NCBI GenBank assembly: GCA_902825855.1
Contig: CADECW010000056.1
Location: 6,438 to 46,750, forward strand
From: an uncultured Rhodospirillales bacterium
GTDB taxonomy: Bacteria > Pseudomonadota > Alphaproteobacteria > Reyranellales > Reyranellaceae
Reading direction: 5' to 3'
DNA: 40,313 nt
Each line of letters starts with the position of its first letter. Position 1 is the first letter of the stretch. The notes under the pieces are model-generated. The model was given only the letters and a program-made list of their open reading frames with translations, had not been told where the DNA came from and did no database searches. The translations under genes were made by a program, and so were the position numbers. Shown here one piece after another: positions 32,801 through 40,283 of this stretch.

Positions 32801-33951
32801 CCACCGAGGTCACGAACTCTGCGCCCGCGGCCGACCTCGAAAAGGCGCTGGTCGCCTTGTGGCAGGAGCTGCTGCAACTGCCCAAGGTCGGCCTCGACGA
32901 CGATTTCTTCGACCTTGGTGGACATTCGCTGCTCGCTTTCACGATGCTGGCCCGCATCCGGTCGATGGCGATTGCCGAGCCGACGATGTCCGCCTTCTTC
33001 GCTGCGCGCACGATCCGCGGCCTGGCAAACCTGATGCGCCTGGACCACCGTCGGCCGGCATTCTCGCATCTCGTCCCGTTGCGATCGGGAAGGGGCGATC
33101 CATTGTTCATCGTCCATGGCGTATTCGGAAACGTGCTGCAATTGGCGCCGCTGGCGATGCAGCTGGAAACCGAGCGCCCGGTCATCGCGATCCAGGCTCG
33201 AGGCGTCGATCCCGCACTCGAGCCTCACCGCACGATCGATGCCATGGTGAAGGAGTATCTGGAGGCAATCCGTGGAGTCCAGCCGAAGGGACCGTACTCC
33301 ATCGCCGGATATTCCTTCGGCGGCCTGGTGGCCTTCGAGATGGCCTGTCGCCTGCGCGCTTCGGGCGAGCCGGTTTCCCTGATGGCCTTGCTGGAGACCG
33401 ACCTGCACTACAGCTTGCTGCCGCCTTTGCACAAGCTCATCCATGGAGGAGCGCTTGCGACACGTGTCATACGCAAGCTCTTCACCATCCCGCCCGCCAG
33501 CTGGGGCGAGTATCTCCAGCAGAAGACGATCCAGCTGCGCCGCGCGCTGTCGCCTGCACCCCTCGAAGGATTCGACTGGCCACTCGAGGAGATCCCGGAG
33601 GACCTGCGGCAACGCTATCGGCAGATGTATGCCATCGGACTACGTGCATTTCGCGCCTTCGCACCTTCCCGGTTCGATGGCCATCTTCATCTCTTCATGA
33701 CCACGGGACCGCGATACGATACGTGCGACCCCCGACCGATCTGGCGACGGGCGGCGAGATCGCTCGAAGTCATCGAGATTCCAGGCGAGCACACCACCAT
33801 CATGGACGAAGCGAACGTGCCAATGCTCGCAGCGCGGCTCAGCACCTGCATGCTTGCGCTCAGCTCCGGTCGGGATGACGGCACAAACTCCATCGTCATC
33901 CCGACCGGAGCGAAGCGGAGTGGAGGGACCTCCTCTTTGTCGAACGACTGA
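29848..33951 (+). CDS. NRPS C-A-T-TE module, predicted glycine-incorporating
   Basis: This 1,367-residue synthetase should add a second residue and release the product. Condensation domain (~40-480) with active site HHIVFDG (174-180); adenylation domain (~490-1000) with YILYTSGSTGRPKAVEI, VYGPTETTIW, YRTGDQVK and SGKIDRARL; thiolation Ser1027 in DLGGHSLLAF; thioesterase with Ser1156 (GYSFGG) and His1315 (PGEHTTI). The pocket residues read D I L Q L G V I W K, one change from the glycine code DILQLGLIWK. ATG 29848 lies 5 bases after the P450 stop. The last ~28 residues come from a REP-like repeat, not from thioesterase sequence. Product class is inferred: a Leu-Gly-type dipeptide. Confidence 0.92.
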   Translation: MPDDSAALSAQKRRLLQELLAGGEHTIPAPHDRIPRRRPQETIPLSIEQTGVWLHSTMAEAPLYNESFTLHRHGRFDIETMQATLDYLIGRHEIWRTAFVEQAGTVRAVVDAAARINLEFVDLTCIAEQERDQAAIALATEDARRPFDLSQAPLVRVTVVRLAADRHRLYFSLHHIVFDGVSIYRVLVPELAVAYAALSIEEIPQLPLPSLQYGDYAVWQRGRLQGVEEARCLDYWRRQLAELPPDLKLPVDRLPAEPRRHEGGMLTFDLPHDLTARLKGIAASLGATFYAVLLASFKALLHRYSQQNDIVIGGVVDTRLRSELQQTIGYFLNGVALRSRPRGDKSFSAYLGEVQTIVLEAVDAAGAPFDQVVRTVRPHRQGSNHPLYQVLFSIQPPSDGWPDGWDLTQMDVATGSAKFDLYLELDERRGQLIGRFLYDRDLFDEDTVGRMAGHWRTLLEAVAADPQIRLADLPILTLQERRTVERMNAGTAAAIPDVTIDGWFRAQASKTPASIAIEAGSVCWTYERLRRRSRAVAACLRQLECPGESVIGIAMDRTPEMVAGLLGILEAGCCYLPLDPDLPTARLALLIDDAKPAALLSQVGVHHRLPPYDRPLFLIEDIGDRPSDEDVSVTPDDLAYILYTSGSTGRPKAVEIEHRSVVNLLAAMRSEIGFDADDRLLSVTTISFDIAALEIFLPLVTGGRLVLAGKSDVIDPRALARLIDSSRASVMQATPALWRTLIQSGWEGRPELRILCGGEALSAGLARELRLRTAAAWNVYGPTETTIWSLVHKLSDGDDPVPIGKPLANTSVHVLDASGLAVPAGVPGELLIGGAGLARRYRGDPGLAARRFVSLPDVAEGRLYRTGDQVKMEPDGTMLFLGRIDNQVKIRGFRVELEEVERVLVSHAELLSVAVKAVPDPSGEKSLVAFIVPRDQAIDLAASLSTFLRQQLPSYMVPRHYVAMASLPLTVSGKIDRARLPDLPATEVTNSAPAADLEKALVALWQELLQLPKVGLDDDFFDLGGHSLLAFTMLARIRSMAIAEPTMSAFFAARTIRGLANLMRLDHRRPAFSHLVPLRSGRGDPLFIVHGVFGNVLQLAPLAMQLETERPVIAIQARGVDPALEPHRTIDAMVKEYLEAIRGVQPKGPYSIAGYSFGGLVAFEMACRLRASGEPVSLMALLETDLHYSLLPPLHKLIHGGALATRVIRKLFTIPPASWGEYLQQKTIQLRRALSPAPLEGFDWPLEEIPEDLRQRYRQMYAIGLRAFRAFAPSRFDGHLHLFMTTGPRYDTCDPRPIWRRAARSLEVIEIPGEHTTIMDEANVPMLAARLSTCMLALSSGRDDGTNSIVIPTGAKRSGGTSSLSND

Positions 33952-34034
33952 GCAGGTCCCTCCGCTGCGCCTCGCTGCGCGAGGCTCCGGTCGGGATGAC
34001 GGCTTGGGATCGCACCCCAGCGTCACCCCGACCG
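33864..34034. repeat. REP-like palindromic repeat cluster 1, overlapping the NRPS 3' end
   Basis: The core GTCATCCCGACCGGAG occurs at 33895-33910, inverted at 33864-33879 and again inverted at 33985-34000, with a diverged half at 34022-34034. The 33895-34000 unit is a full element: GTCATCCCGACCGGAG, a middle with GGAGGGACCT and AGGTCCCTCC arms, then the inverted core. The synthetase stop (33949-33951) lies inside it. It probably also ends transcription of the operon. Confidence 0.75.
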
Positions 34035-34041
34035 CGGTCTC

Positions 34042-34971
34042 CTAGTAAAAAGTCTTCGCTGCCTCGGCGAGCCGTGTGGCTTGCGCCGGCGACAGTTCTT
34101 GCACGGAACGCAGGAAGTTGGGATGGCTGATACCCGAACCCAGATAGGTCCAGCGCATGGCCTGGTGCTGCACGGATGTGATGCGTTCGCACTGGTCGGC
34201 CGTGAAGGTCTTTCCGGTCGCGCGCTGCAGGGCGTCGAGGTCGAAGGCGGCCTGCTGCTTGAAGGCGCCGTCGAACATGCCGCCGATCTCGAGGTATCCG
34301 TCGACCGCCTGCTCGATCTGGCGGGCGTCGCAGCTGGCGGCAATCGCCTCGACCATCATCGTATCGAGCTGGGCGTGCTGCGCTTCCTCCATCCAGTGAT
34401 GGCGCAGCAGGCTCCTGAACTGGTCGTCCAGGCCCTGGTTGTCGCGGATGCTCTCGAGGTAGTGCTTCTGGGTCATCCACTCGACCTGCAGGATCAGCAG
34501 CGCCACCGACAGCGGATGGTGCGCCAGCACTGCCTTGCCGACCTCGTCGGCCGGACCGATCATGGTGCAGGGCGTGCCGAAGCCCGCGTCGAACTCGCGC
34601 CCGAAGCTGCGGAACAGGTGGATGTGCTTGGCCTCCTCGGTGGCAAAACGCAGCAGCGCGCGCGTGCGCAGGTCGTCCTGACCGAGCAGCGGCCGCGCAT
34701 GGTCGAGCACGAACGGCAGGATGAATTCCTCGACCAGGCCGAACGTGTAGAGATAGCCGTTGGCGCGGATGTGGTTGAGCTTGAGCCGGGCCTCAGGGTC
34801 GAGGAAGTCGAGCGGGGCCGTGCGGGCCAGCGACTCGGGCATGAACGGCTTGGTGAAGTCGAGGCGGTGGGTGCCGCCGATGATGTCCTCGACGCGCCAA
34901 TTGATCTTCTCGGACGCGGCGAGCGCCTTGGCGTAAGTGAAACCGTGCGTGGCATGAGATGTCTGCAACAT
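34042..34971 (-). CDS. AurF-like diiron oxygenase (ferritin-like superfamily)
   Basis: This is a 309-residue all-helical protein. The metal-ligand pattern fits a four-helix carboxylate-bridged diiron site: Glu in GLVEEFILPF, ExxH in RFATEEAKHIHLF, a third Glu in ILQVEWMTQKHYLE, and EExxH in HHWMEEAQHAQLD. That order (E, ExxH, E, ExxH, with a His nearby) is that of AurF/CmlI-type N-oxygenases. ATG 34971 has a GAGGAG site. It is convergent to the synthetase with REP-like repeats on both sides. I infer amine oxidation linked to the peptide pathway, but it could be an unrelated stand-alone oxygenase brought here by rearrangement. Confidence 0.75.
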   Translation of the reverse strand: MLQTSHATHGFTYAKALAASEKINWRVEDIIGGTHRLDFTKPFMPESLARTAPLDFLDPEARLKLNHIRANGYLYTFGLVEEFILPFVLDHARPLLGQDDLRTRALLRFATEEAKHIHLFRSFGREFDAGFGTPCTMIGPADEVGKAVLAHHPLSVALLILQVEWMTQKHYLESIRDNQGLDDQFRSLLRHHWMEEAQHAQLDTMMVEAIAASCDARQIEQAVDGYLEIGGMFDGAFKQQAAFDLDALQRATGKTFTADQCERITSVQHQAMRWTYLGSGISHPNFLRSVQELSPAQATRLAEAAKTFY

Positions 34972-35040
34972 GGCCTGATCTCCTCGGGCTTGAGGCCCGT
35001 CTGATGGCGCGCAACATAGGCTTTTGCGTCCATCAGAAAA

Positions 35041-35075
35041 TGATCAGGCGTCCGGTTTGATTGATCGGCCGTCCG
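35041..35075. promoter_or_regulatory. Imperfect direct repeat upstream of the diiron gene
   Basis: TGATCAGGCGTCCG (35041-35054) and TGATCGGCCGTCCG (35062-35075) differ at two positions and are 21 bases apart, so both face the same side of the helix. They lie 70-104 bases before the diiron start. A regulator-binding pair is likely. A small CGGGC-TTGAG-GCCCG hairpin at 34985-34999 overlaps the ribosome site. Confidence 0.4.
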
Positions 35076-35134
35076 CGTACGGCACAGCCGGACAACTGTT
35101 GCGTAAAAGACACTGATTGGTGATTGGGCCAAAC

Positions 35135-35288
35135 GTCATCCCGACCGGAGCGCGAAGCAAGGACGAAGCAACGCCGTCATCCCGACCGGAGCGCGAAGCG
35201 CGGAGTGGAGGGATCTGTTCTTTTGCTGCGTTGACAAGAAGAGGTCCCTCGGCTGCGCCGCCCTACAGGCGGCTTCGCTCGGGATGAC
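35135..35288. repeat. REP-like palindromic repeat cluster 2
   Basis: The core GTCATCCCGACCGGAG stands alone at 35135-35150 and again at 35176-35191, the latter beginning a full element that ends in an inverted CTCGGGATGAC at 35278-35288. The middle keeps GTGGAGGGAT and AGGTCCCTC as in cluster 1. It lies between the diiron gene and the ABC operon end. The rest of 34972-35329 holds no gene. Confidence 0.75.
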
Positions 35289-35329
35289 GGGAGAATTTGC
35301 GATAGCCCTGTCCGTGCTCGGGAAGATCA

Positions 35330-36709
35330 TCACTTCTGATACTGTTCGAACAGCTGCTTGATCCGCTTGGCCGCTTCGTCGGTCGCCTGTTCAGGCGTCA
35401 TGTTGCGTTGTGTGATGTTGGCCTCCGCCTGCGGCCAGATCTGCTCGGACAGCACGGCCGAGTAGGCAGGGCTGTAGGACATCCACCACGGTACCGTCGG
35501 CTTGACCAGGCCCATGTCCACCGCGACCGGGCGGTGCGGGTCCTTCGGGTCGGTCCAGTACGGATCGTTCTTCACGATGGAGGCCATCACCGGCAGATAG
35601 CGAGCGCGGGTTTCTTTCAGGTAGGCATTCAGGTTCGCCGGCTGGATGAAATCGCGCAGCAGCGCCTTGGCGCCGTCGACGTTCTTCGACCCTTTCGGGA
35701 TGATGGTGGGGGAAATCGCCAGCACGCTCGCCACCGGCTTGCCGTCATTGGCCAGGGGAGGTCCGCGGGTGATGATCTCCTTGTAGTAGAGATCGGGCTT
35801 GTCCATCTGCGCCGCGGCAATCGAGATGGTGGCGTTGGGCGTCATCACGATCTGCTTGGCAAAGAAGGCGTTGTTGTTGTCGACATCGCCCCAGTTGATC
35901 GCACCCGGCGGCACATAGCCTTTCTTGAACGGCGTCGTCAGCCGCTCGAGCGTCGTGATCGCCGCCTTGCGCACGGCGGGATCGTCGATGTTCAGCTTGC
36001 CCTCGGGCGTGACGATGCCGACGCCGCCGTAGCTCACCAGGAACTGGTGGAACAGATTGCCCGCATCGGCCTCCTTCGCCGCCATCGAATAGCCGAGGCC
36101 GAAAATGCGCTTGCCCTTCGAGCGCAGCTTGTCCTGCACGGACTGGAAAAAATCGTGGAACTTGTCCTGGGTGCCCGGCACGTCGGCCGCGGCGAAGCCC
36201 GCCTCCTCGATCAACGGAAGCCAGAGCGAATTCAGCAGCGAGGACGCTTTGGTCGGCACGCCGTAGTACGAACTCTTCTTTTGCTTGGCGTTGTAGAGGC
36301 GCGCACTGACCAGCGCGGTTTCCGTGAACTCCGCCTTCTGCGACTCCACGACATCGGAGACATCCTCCAACTGGTCGTTCCATGCCGCGCGCGGCACCAG
36401 GAAGCGGTCGCCGGTGACGGTGTGCACCACGTCGGGCACGTCGCCCACCTGCATGGCGGCGATCAGCTTGGTGATCACGTCCGGCGCGTTCATGATGGTC
36501 AGATTGACCTTGGTGTTGTTGCGCTTTTCCCAGTCCGCCATCCAGGTGATCACGGCATCGTTTTCGGCCTTGTAGAAGCCCTGGGTCCACCAGACCGTGA
36601 GTTCGCCGGCCGCCGCGGCGCGGCGCGGCGCGAGGACCGTGCCTGCCATGACCGCGGCGCCTGCCGCACTTGCGCCAACCAATGTCCGCCGCCGTGTAAT
36701 GCGCTTCAT
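35330..36709 (-). CDS. ABC importer substrate-binding protein, carbohydrate type (Tat-exported)
   Basis: This 459-residue periplasmic protein captures a substrate for the two permeases upstream. It starts at ATG 36709 with GGAGGAAAAC before it, and begins MKRITRRRTLVGASAAGAAV, a twin-arginine signal (RRRTLVG). The mature start ELTVWWTQGFYKAENDAVIT and later MNAPDVITKLIAAMQVGDVP and LAISPTIIPKGSKNVDGAKA mark the family 1 extracellular solute-binding proteins, which bind sugars, sugar alcohols or glycerol derivatives. The ligand is unknown. It is the last gene of a minus-strand operon after the permeases. Ends near a REP-like repeat. Confidence 0.88.
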   Translation of the reverse strand: MKRITRRRTLVGASAAGAAVMAGTVLAPRRAAAAGELTVWWTQGFYKAENDAVITWMADWEKRNNTKVNLTIMNAPDVITKLIAAMQVGDVPDVVHTVTGDRFLVPRAAWNDQLEDVSDVVESQKAEFTETALVSARLYNAKQKKSSYYGVPTKASSLLNSLWLPLIEEAGFAAADVPGTQDKFHDFFQSVQDKLRSKGKRIFGLGYSMAAKEADAGNLFHQFLVSYGGVGIVTPEGKLNIDDPAVRKAAITTLERLTTPFKKGYVPPGAINWGDVDNNNAFFAKQIVMTPNATISIAAAQMDKPDLYYKEIITRGPPLANDGKPVASVLAISPTIIPKGSKNVDGAKALLRDFIQPANLNAYLKETRARYLPVMASIVKNDPYWTDPKDPHRPVAVDMGLVKPTVPWWMSYSPAYSAVLSEQIWPQAEANITQRNMTPEQATDEAAKRIKQLFEQYQK

Positions 36710-36746
36710 CTTGTTTTCCTCCCAGGACACCCTGCGGGTGTCGCGT

Positions 36747-37598
36747 TCAACCCTTCACGCCTCCCATGGTCAGACCGCCGTGCATCTTGCGGCGGACACC
36801 GTAGTAGATCAGCAAGGGCGGAATGGCGTAGATGATCGCCGCCGCCATCAGGTAGTTCCAGGGTGCCTCGTCGCCCACCAGGAACTTGCCGAGCGTCACC
36901 GGCACGGTCACGACCTTGCCGCCCGACAGCAGCAGGAAGGCGTACAGATATTCGTTCCACGACAGCAGCAGCGCATAGGTGCCGATCGCCACCAGAGCGG
37001 GGGCCATCAGCGGCAGATAGATGCGAAAGAAGATCTGCGGCGGCGAGGCGCCGTCGATGCGCGCCGCCTCGTCCAGCTCGAACGGGATCGAGGCGCTGTA
37101 CTGCTGAAAGATGAAAATCGCATAGGGCGTGGCGAAGGTCACCTCAACTGCGATCACCGCGAGCGGATTGTTGGTCAGGCCGTACTTGCCCATGATGCCG
37201 TAGAAAGGGATGGCCAGGAACGACATCGGGATGACATAGGTCAGCAGCGCCGCATTGGTCAGCATCCAGCCGTTGCGGATGCGCATCCGGCTGATGGTGA
37301 AACTGGCCAGGGTCCCGATCGCGAGCGTCAGGAACGCCACGACGATGCCGATGAAGAAACTGTTTCCCATCTGGTTCCAGAATGTCTCCAACAGCCAGAA
37401 GGTCTGGCGGAACACGACGCCGAAGGCATGCACGCTGGGGGCGACCGGGATGACGGAGGTGCTGAGCACTTCCTCCTTTTCCTGCATGGACACGCGGATG
37501 ATGTTGTAGATCGGCAGCAGCGTCCAAATCAGCAGAACCGACGACAGCAACCACACGCCGATGCGGTTGACCACGCGGGCTCGACGGTGCGCGGTCAT
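36747..37598 (-). CDS. ABC importer permease, MalG-like
   Basis: This is a 283-residue inner-membrane subunit with about six spans. A first span WLLSSVLLIWTLLPIYNII, the ATPase-contacting EAA loop DEAARIDGASPPQIFFRIYL, and an end in KMHGGLTMGGVKG are the classical MalG/CUT1 pattern (the GGVKG end is nearly universal). It starts at ATG 37598, 4 bases inside the stop of the upstream permease, so the two are translationally coupled. Acts with the partner permease as the channel of a sugar importer. The ATPase is not in the window; it may be encoded elsewhere. Confidence 0.93.
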   Translation of the reverse strand: MTAHRRARVVNRIGVWLLSSVLLIWTLLPIYNIIRVSMQEKEEVLSTSVIPVAPSVHAFGVVFRQTFWLLETFWNQMGNSFFIGIVVAFLTLAIGTLASFTISRMRIRNGWMLTNAALLTYVIPMSFLAIPFYGIMGKYGLTNNPLAVIAVEVTFATPYAIFIFQQYSASIPFELDEAARIDGASPPQIFFRIYLPLMAPALVAIGTYALLLSWNEYLYAFLLLSGGKVVTVPVTLGKFLVGDEAPWNYLMAAAIIYAIPPLLIYYGVRRKMHGGLTMGGVKG

Positions 37599-38503
37599 AT
37601 CGTGACCTCGCTCTTCCGCAGCTGGCGCATGAGCAAGATCACCAGCGGAATGAGCAGGGGCAACGCCGTCAGCACCGTCGCCATGCCCAGATTCGGATCG
37701 CCGAGTTCGAATGCGTTGCGGATGCCCAGCGTCGCGAGGACATGCGTCGAAAGCGCCGGCCCGCCTCCGGAGATGAAGCGCACGGCGTTGAAGTCTCCCA
37801 GCGCCCAGATGGTGGAGAGCATGGTGCAGACGAGGTACATCCCGGCCATCAGCGGCAGGGTCACGTGCGCGAACTTCTGGAGCGGGCTCGCACCATCGAC
37901 ATCCGCGGCTTCATACAGTTCGAGCGAGATGGCCATGCGCCCGGCGAGGAAGATAAGGGTCCAGAAGGGCAGCCACTTCCAGATATGGCCATAGATGACC
38001 GAAGCCAGCGCGAAGCCATGACTGTCGAGCCAGGGCGGCCCATCCACCTGCGCCACGTGCCAGATGATGTTGTTGATCAGCCCCCATTGCCCGTTCAGCA
38101 TCCAGTTGATGGACAGATAGCTGGGCAGTGCCGGCACCGCCCAGGGCAGCATGAAGATCAGCAGAAGGATCTTCGTCCACCAGCCCTTGCGCATGAAGAA
38201 GCCCGACAGCAGCAGCGCCAGCAGCAGCTTCAAGTTCACGCCGAACAGCAGATAGAGCAGCGTGTTCACCACCGTGCGGGGATAGACGGGATCGCTGAAC
38301 AGTGCGCGATAGCTGGCCGGATCGCTGCCCAGCCACAGCCCATAGCCGATCGGGTAGATCACGAAAGCCAGGAACACGGCGACGTACGGAGTGACGAAGG
38401 CCAACGCCCAGAGCTTGTCGGCGCCAATTTTGCCGCGTCGCCGCGCCAGGGGCGCGGTGATCGTGGTCGCGGCCGGGCCGTCGGTCGTGGTCGTGACCGC
38501 CAT
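37595..38503 (-). CDS. ABC importer permease, MalF-like
   Basis: This is a 302-residue inner-membrane subunit, first gene of the operon. Spans include LWALAFVTPYVAVFLAFVIY and LLLALLLSGFF; the EAA loop reads YEAADVDGASPLQKFAHVTL, and the rest follows CUT1 MalF-type permeases, but without the large periplasmic domain of E. coli MalF. The head is a Thr-rich, basic leader (MAVTTTTDGPAATTITAPLA). GGAAGGAG precedes ATG 38503. The start of the next gene overlaps its stop. The transported sugar is unknown. Confidence 0.92.
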   Translation of the reverse strand: MAVTTTTDGPAATTITAPLARRRGKIGADKLWALAFVTPYVAVFLAFVIYPIGYGLWLGSDPASYRALFSDPVYPRTVVNTLLYLLFGVNLKLLLALLLSGFFMRKGWWTKILLLIFMLPWAVPALPSYLSINWMLNGQWGLINNIIWHVAQVDGPPWLDSHGFALASVIYGHIWKWLPFWTLIFLAGRMAISLELYEAADVDGASPLQKFAHVTLPLMAGMYLVCTMLSTIWALGDFNAVRFISGGGPALSTHVLATLGIRNAFELGDPNLGMATVLTALPLLIPLVILLMRQLRKSEVTI

Positions 38504-38951
38504 CGTTCGGCTCCTTCCCTATGGCCCCGCGTTCTGTCGTGCGGTGGCAATCCGTCCCTGCGGCGAAGGGGGCCTCGTTCGTCGTGGCCTGCTTCGGCCG
38601 GCTCAGTCCGAACGCGAGTGTGGCAATTTGCCCAGTGCAACACAACCGGTCTTGCGTGTGGACCGGCATCGTCGCGAAAAGCCGACAGTCGGAATTTAAC
38701 CATGTCGTCGCAACCGCCGTCCTTTTGGCGAGCGAGACAGGTTGCGGACCATCGAGTGCGTCGATGGCGCGGCTTGCGTTGTCCTCGAGGAGCTATACGA
38801 GACGCATTGCGCACGATGAGAACGTGAGCGCCGATGCCTCTATACTGATCTCGGACATGCCTGGCCGCCTGCAGCGGCAAACGGCGGACGCAGAGGCAGT
38901 GGAATTTGTCGCTTTCCTCTGCCCTTTACACCTTTGCAGGTCGATCGACAG
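38504..38951. promoter_or_regulatory. 448-bp region upstream of the ABC operon
   Basis: No gene is supported here. The one plus-strand frame has no coding-like sequence. A palindrome CCGGTC (38646-38651) / GACCGG (38661-38666) with a 9-base spacer lies about 145 bases upstream of the permease start and may be a sugar-responsive operator. Promoter boxes were not clear. Confidence 0.3.
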
Positions 38952-39143
38952 CTAACGCTGATGCCCGAGACCGATCCCGAGCTTGAAGGCCTGCTGGCGA
39001 AGCGCGGCAATGGTCCGCTTCATTTCCTTGGAAATCTTCGCGACGGGTGTTCTTGCCTTCGAATGCCTGCGCAGCTCGGCTTCCATCTGCTTGGTCCATG
39101 CGAAACCACGACCACGACGCACTTGTTTAATCTTCTTTGCCAT
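38952..39143 (-). CDS. Small basic SANT/HTH-like protein
   Basis: This 63-residue, strongly basic protein (MAKKIKQVRRGRGFAWTKQM, then ELRRHSKARTPVAKISKEMK) belongs to a type common in Rhizobiales, in which a short SANT/HTH-like motif (ARTPVAKISKEMKRTIAALR) with conserved RTP.AKI.K.LKRT..A(L/T)RQ(Q/K)A is nearly the whole protein. A nucleic-acid-binding role is likely. GGAGA lies 7 bases before ATG 39143, and a good promoter lies at 39184-39211. Confidence 0.75.
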   Translation of the reverse strand: MAKKIKQVRRGRGFAWTKQMEAELRRHSKARTPVAKISKEMKRTIAALRQQAFKLGIGLGHQR

Positions 39144-39183
39144 TGATATCTCCAGTTCCGTGGCGCTTCTTAACGCAGCGCTT

Positions 39184-39211
39184 TAAATAAGCAAGGATTA
39201 CTAACTTTCAA
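39184..39211 (-). promoter_or_regulatory. Sigma-70-like promoter of the small basic protein
   Basis: On the minus strand TTGAAA (39211-39206) and TATTTA (39189-39184) are 16 bases apart, in an AT-rich patch unlike the rest of the window. Transcription would begin near 39177, about 34 bases before the ATG at 39143. A TATAAT on the plus strand (39213-39218) might belong to the hydrolase. Confidence 0.45.
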
Positions 39212-39407
39212 GTATAATGGCGTCGTTTCCTCGACAACAGCATTTGCTACGCCTGCGATGCGGTGACGAAATCGAGTGGCCTGCGCTCCGTGCAAGGCAA
39301 GGTCGTCAAGGTTTAATCGTCCAGACGCACCGTTCGTCATCGGCGCCTGGCTGGGCTAGGATGGCGCGGCAAGATTCGAACATCACACGGGTGAGGAGAC
39401 GCGAGCC

Positions 39408-40283
39408 ATGCGCACGAGCTTTTCCGTCAACGACATGACCATCCACCGGATCGTTGAGCAGGAAAGCGGTTTTACGCCGATGCTCGACTTCCTGCCGACC
39501 TTGTCGAAAGAAACCCTTGCCGAGAACCTCGCCTGGCTGGCGCCCGGCGGCTATGACAGCGCAAGCGGAAACGTCGTGCTGTGCTTCCAGTCGTACGTCG
39601 TCAAGACGCCGCACCATAATATCCTGGTCGACAGCTGCATCGGCAACGACAAGAACTTTCCGCTGCGGCCGGCGTGGAACAAGAAGACCGATAGCAACTG
39701 GATGGGCGCACTGAAGGCCGCCGGGCTCGGGGTCGAGGACATCGATTTCGTGATGTGCACGCATCTGCACGGCGATCACGTCGGTTGGAACACGCGGTTG
39801 GAGAATGGCCGTTGGGTTCCGACCTTTCCTAAGGCGCGCTACCTGTTCTCGAAGAAAGAATACACCTATTGGAGCGAGATCCATCAGAAGACGCCGCTCG
39901 ACCAGATCACCGACAGCGTGCTGCCGATCATCGAGGCCAACCGGGCCGAATTGGTCACCAGCGATCATGCTCTCAACGATCATATCCGATTGAGCCCGAC
40001 GCCGGGCCACACGCCCGACCATTTCGCGGTCTGCGCCGGCAAGGGCGGCGATGCCGCGGTGTTCACCGGTGACCTGATCCATTCGCCGATCCAGGCCCGT
40101 TTCCCGGAATTGGTCATGCGCGTCGACACCGACCGCGACCAGGCGGTCCGGACACGCCGGAACTTCTTCGAGCGCTACTGCGACACCGATACGTTGTGCT
40201 GCACGATGCACTTCCCGTCGCCTTCGGTCGGCCATGTCAAGCGCTGGGGTGACGGCTTCCGCCTGGAATACGTAAAGGGCTGA
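39408..40283 (+). CDS. Metallo-beta-lactamase-fold hydrolase
   Basis: This is a 291-residue soluble hydrolase. The metal site is intact: CTHLHGDHVGW (HxHxDH), SPTPGHTPDHFAV with the third His, and FTGDLIHSP with the bridging Asp; the last His position is probably MHFPSPSVG. The lasso of substrate-contacting residues LFSKKEYTYW and the start with two repeats of paired strands fit the quorum-quenching lactonase/paraoxonase-like group of MBL enzymes, but the substrate is not proven. GAGGAG lies before ATG 39408. It stands alone at the right end of the window. Confidence 0.88.
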   Translation: MRTSFSVNDMTIHRIVEQESGFTPMLDFLPTLSKETLAENLAWLAPGGYDSASGNVVLCFQSYVVKTPHHNILVDSCIGNDKNFPLRPAWNKKTDSNWMGALKAAGLGVEDIDFVMCTHLHGDHVGWNTRLENGRWVPTFPKARYLFSKKEYTYWSEIHQKTPLDQITDSVLPIIEANRAELVTSDHALNDHIRLSPTPGHTPDHFAVCAGKGGDAAVFTGDLIHSPIQARFPELVMRVDTDRDQAVRTRRNFFERYCDTDTLCCTMHFPSPSVGHVKRWGDGFRLEYVKG

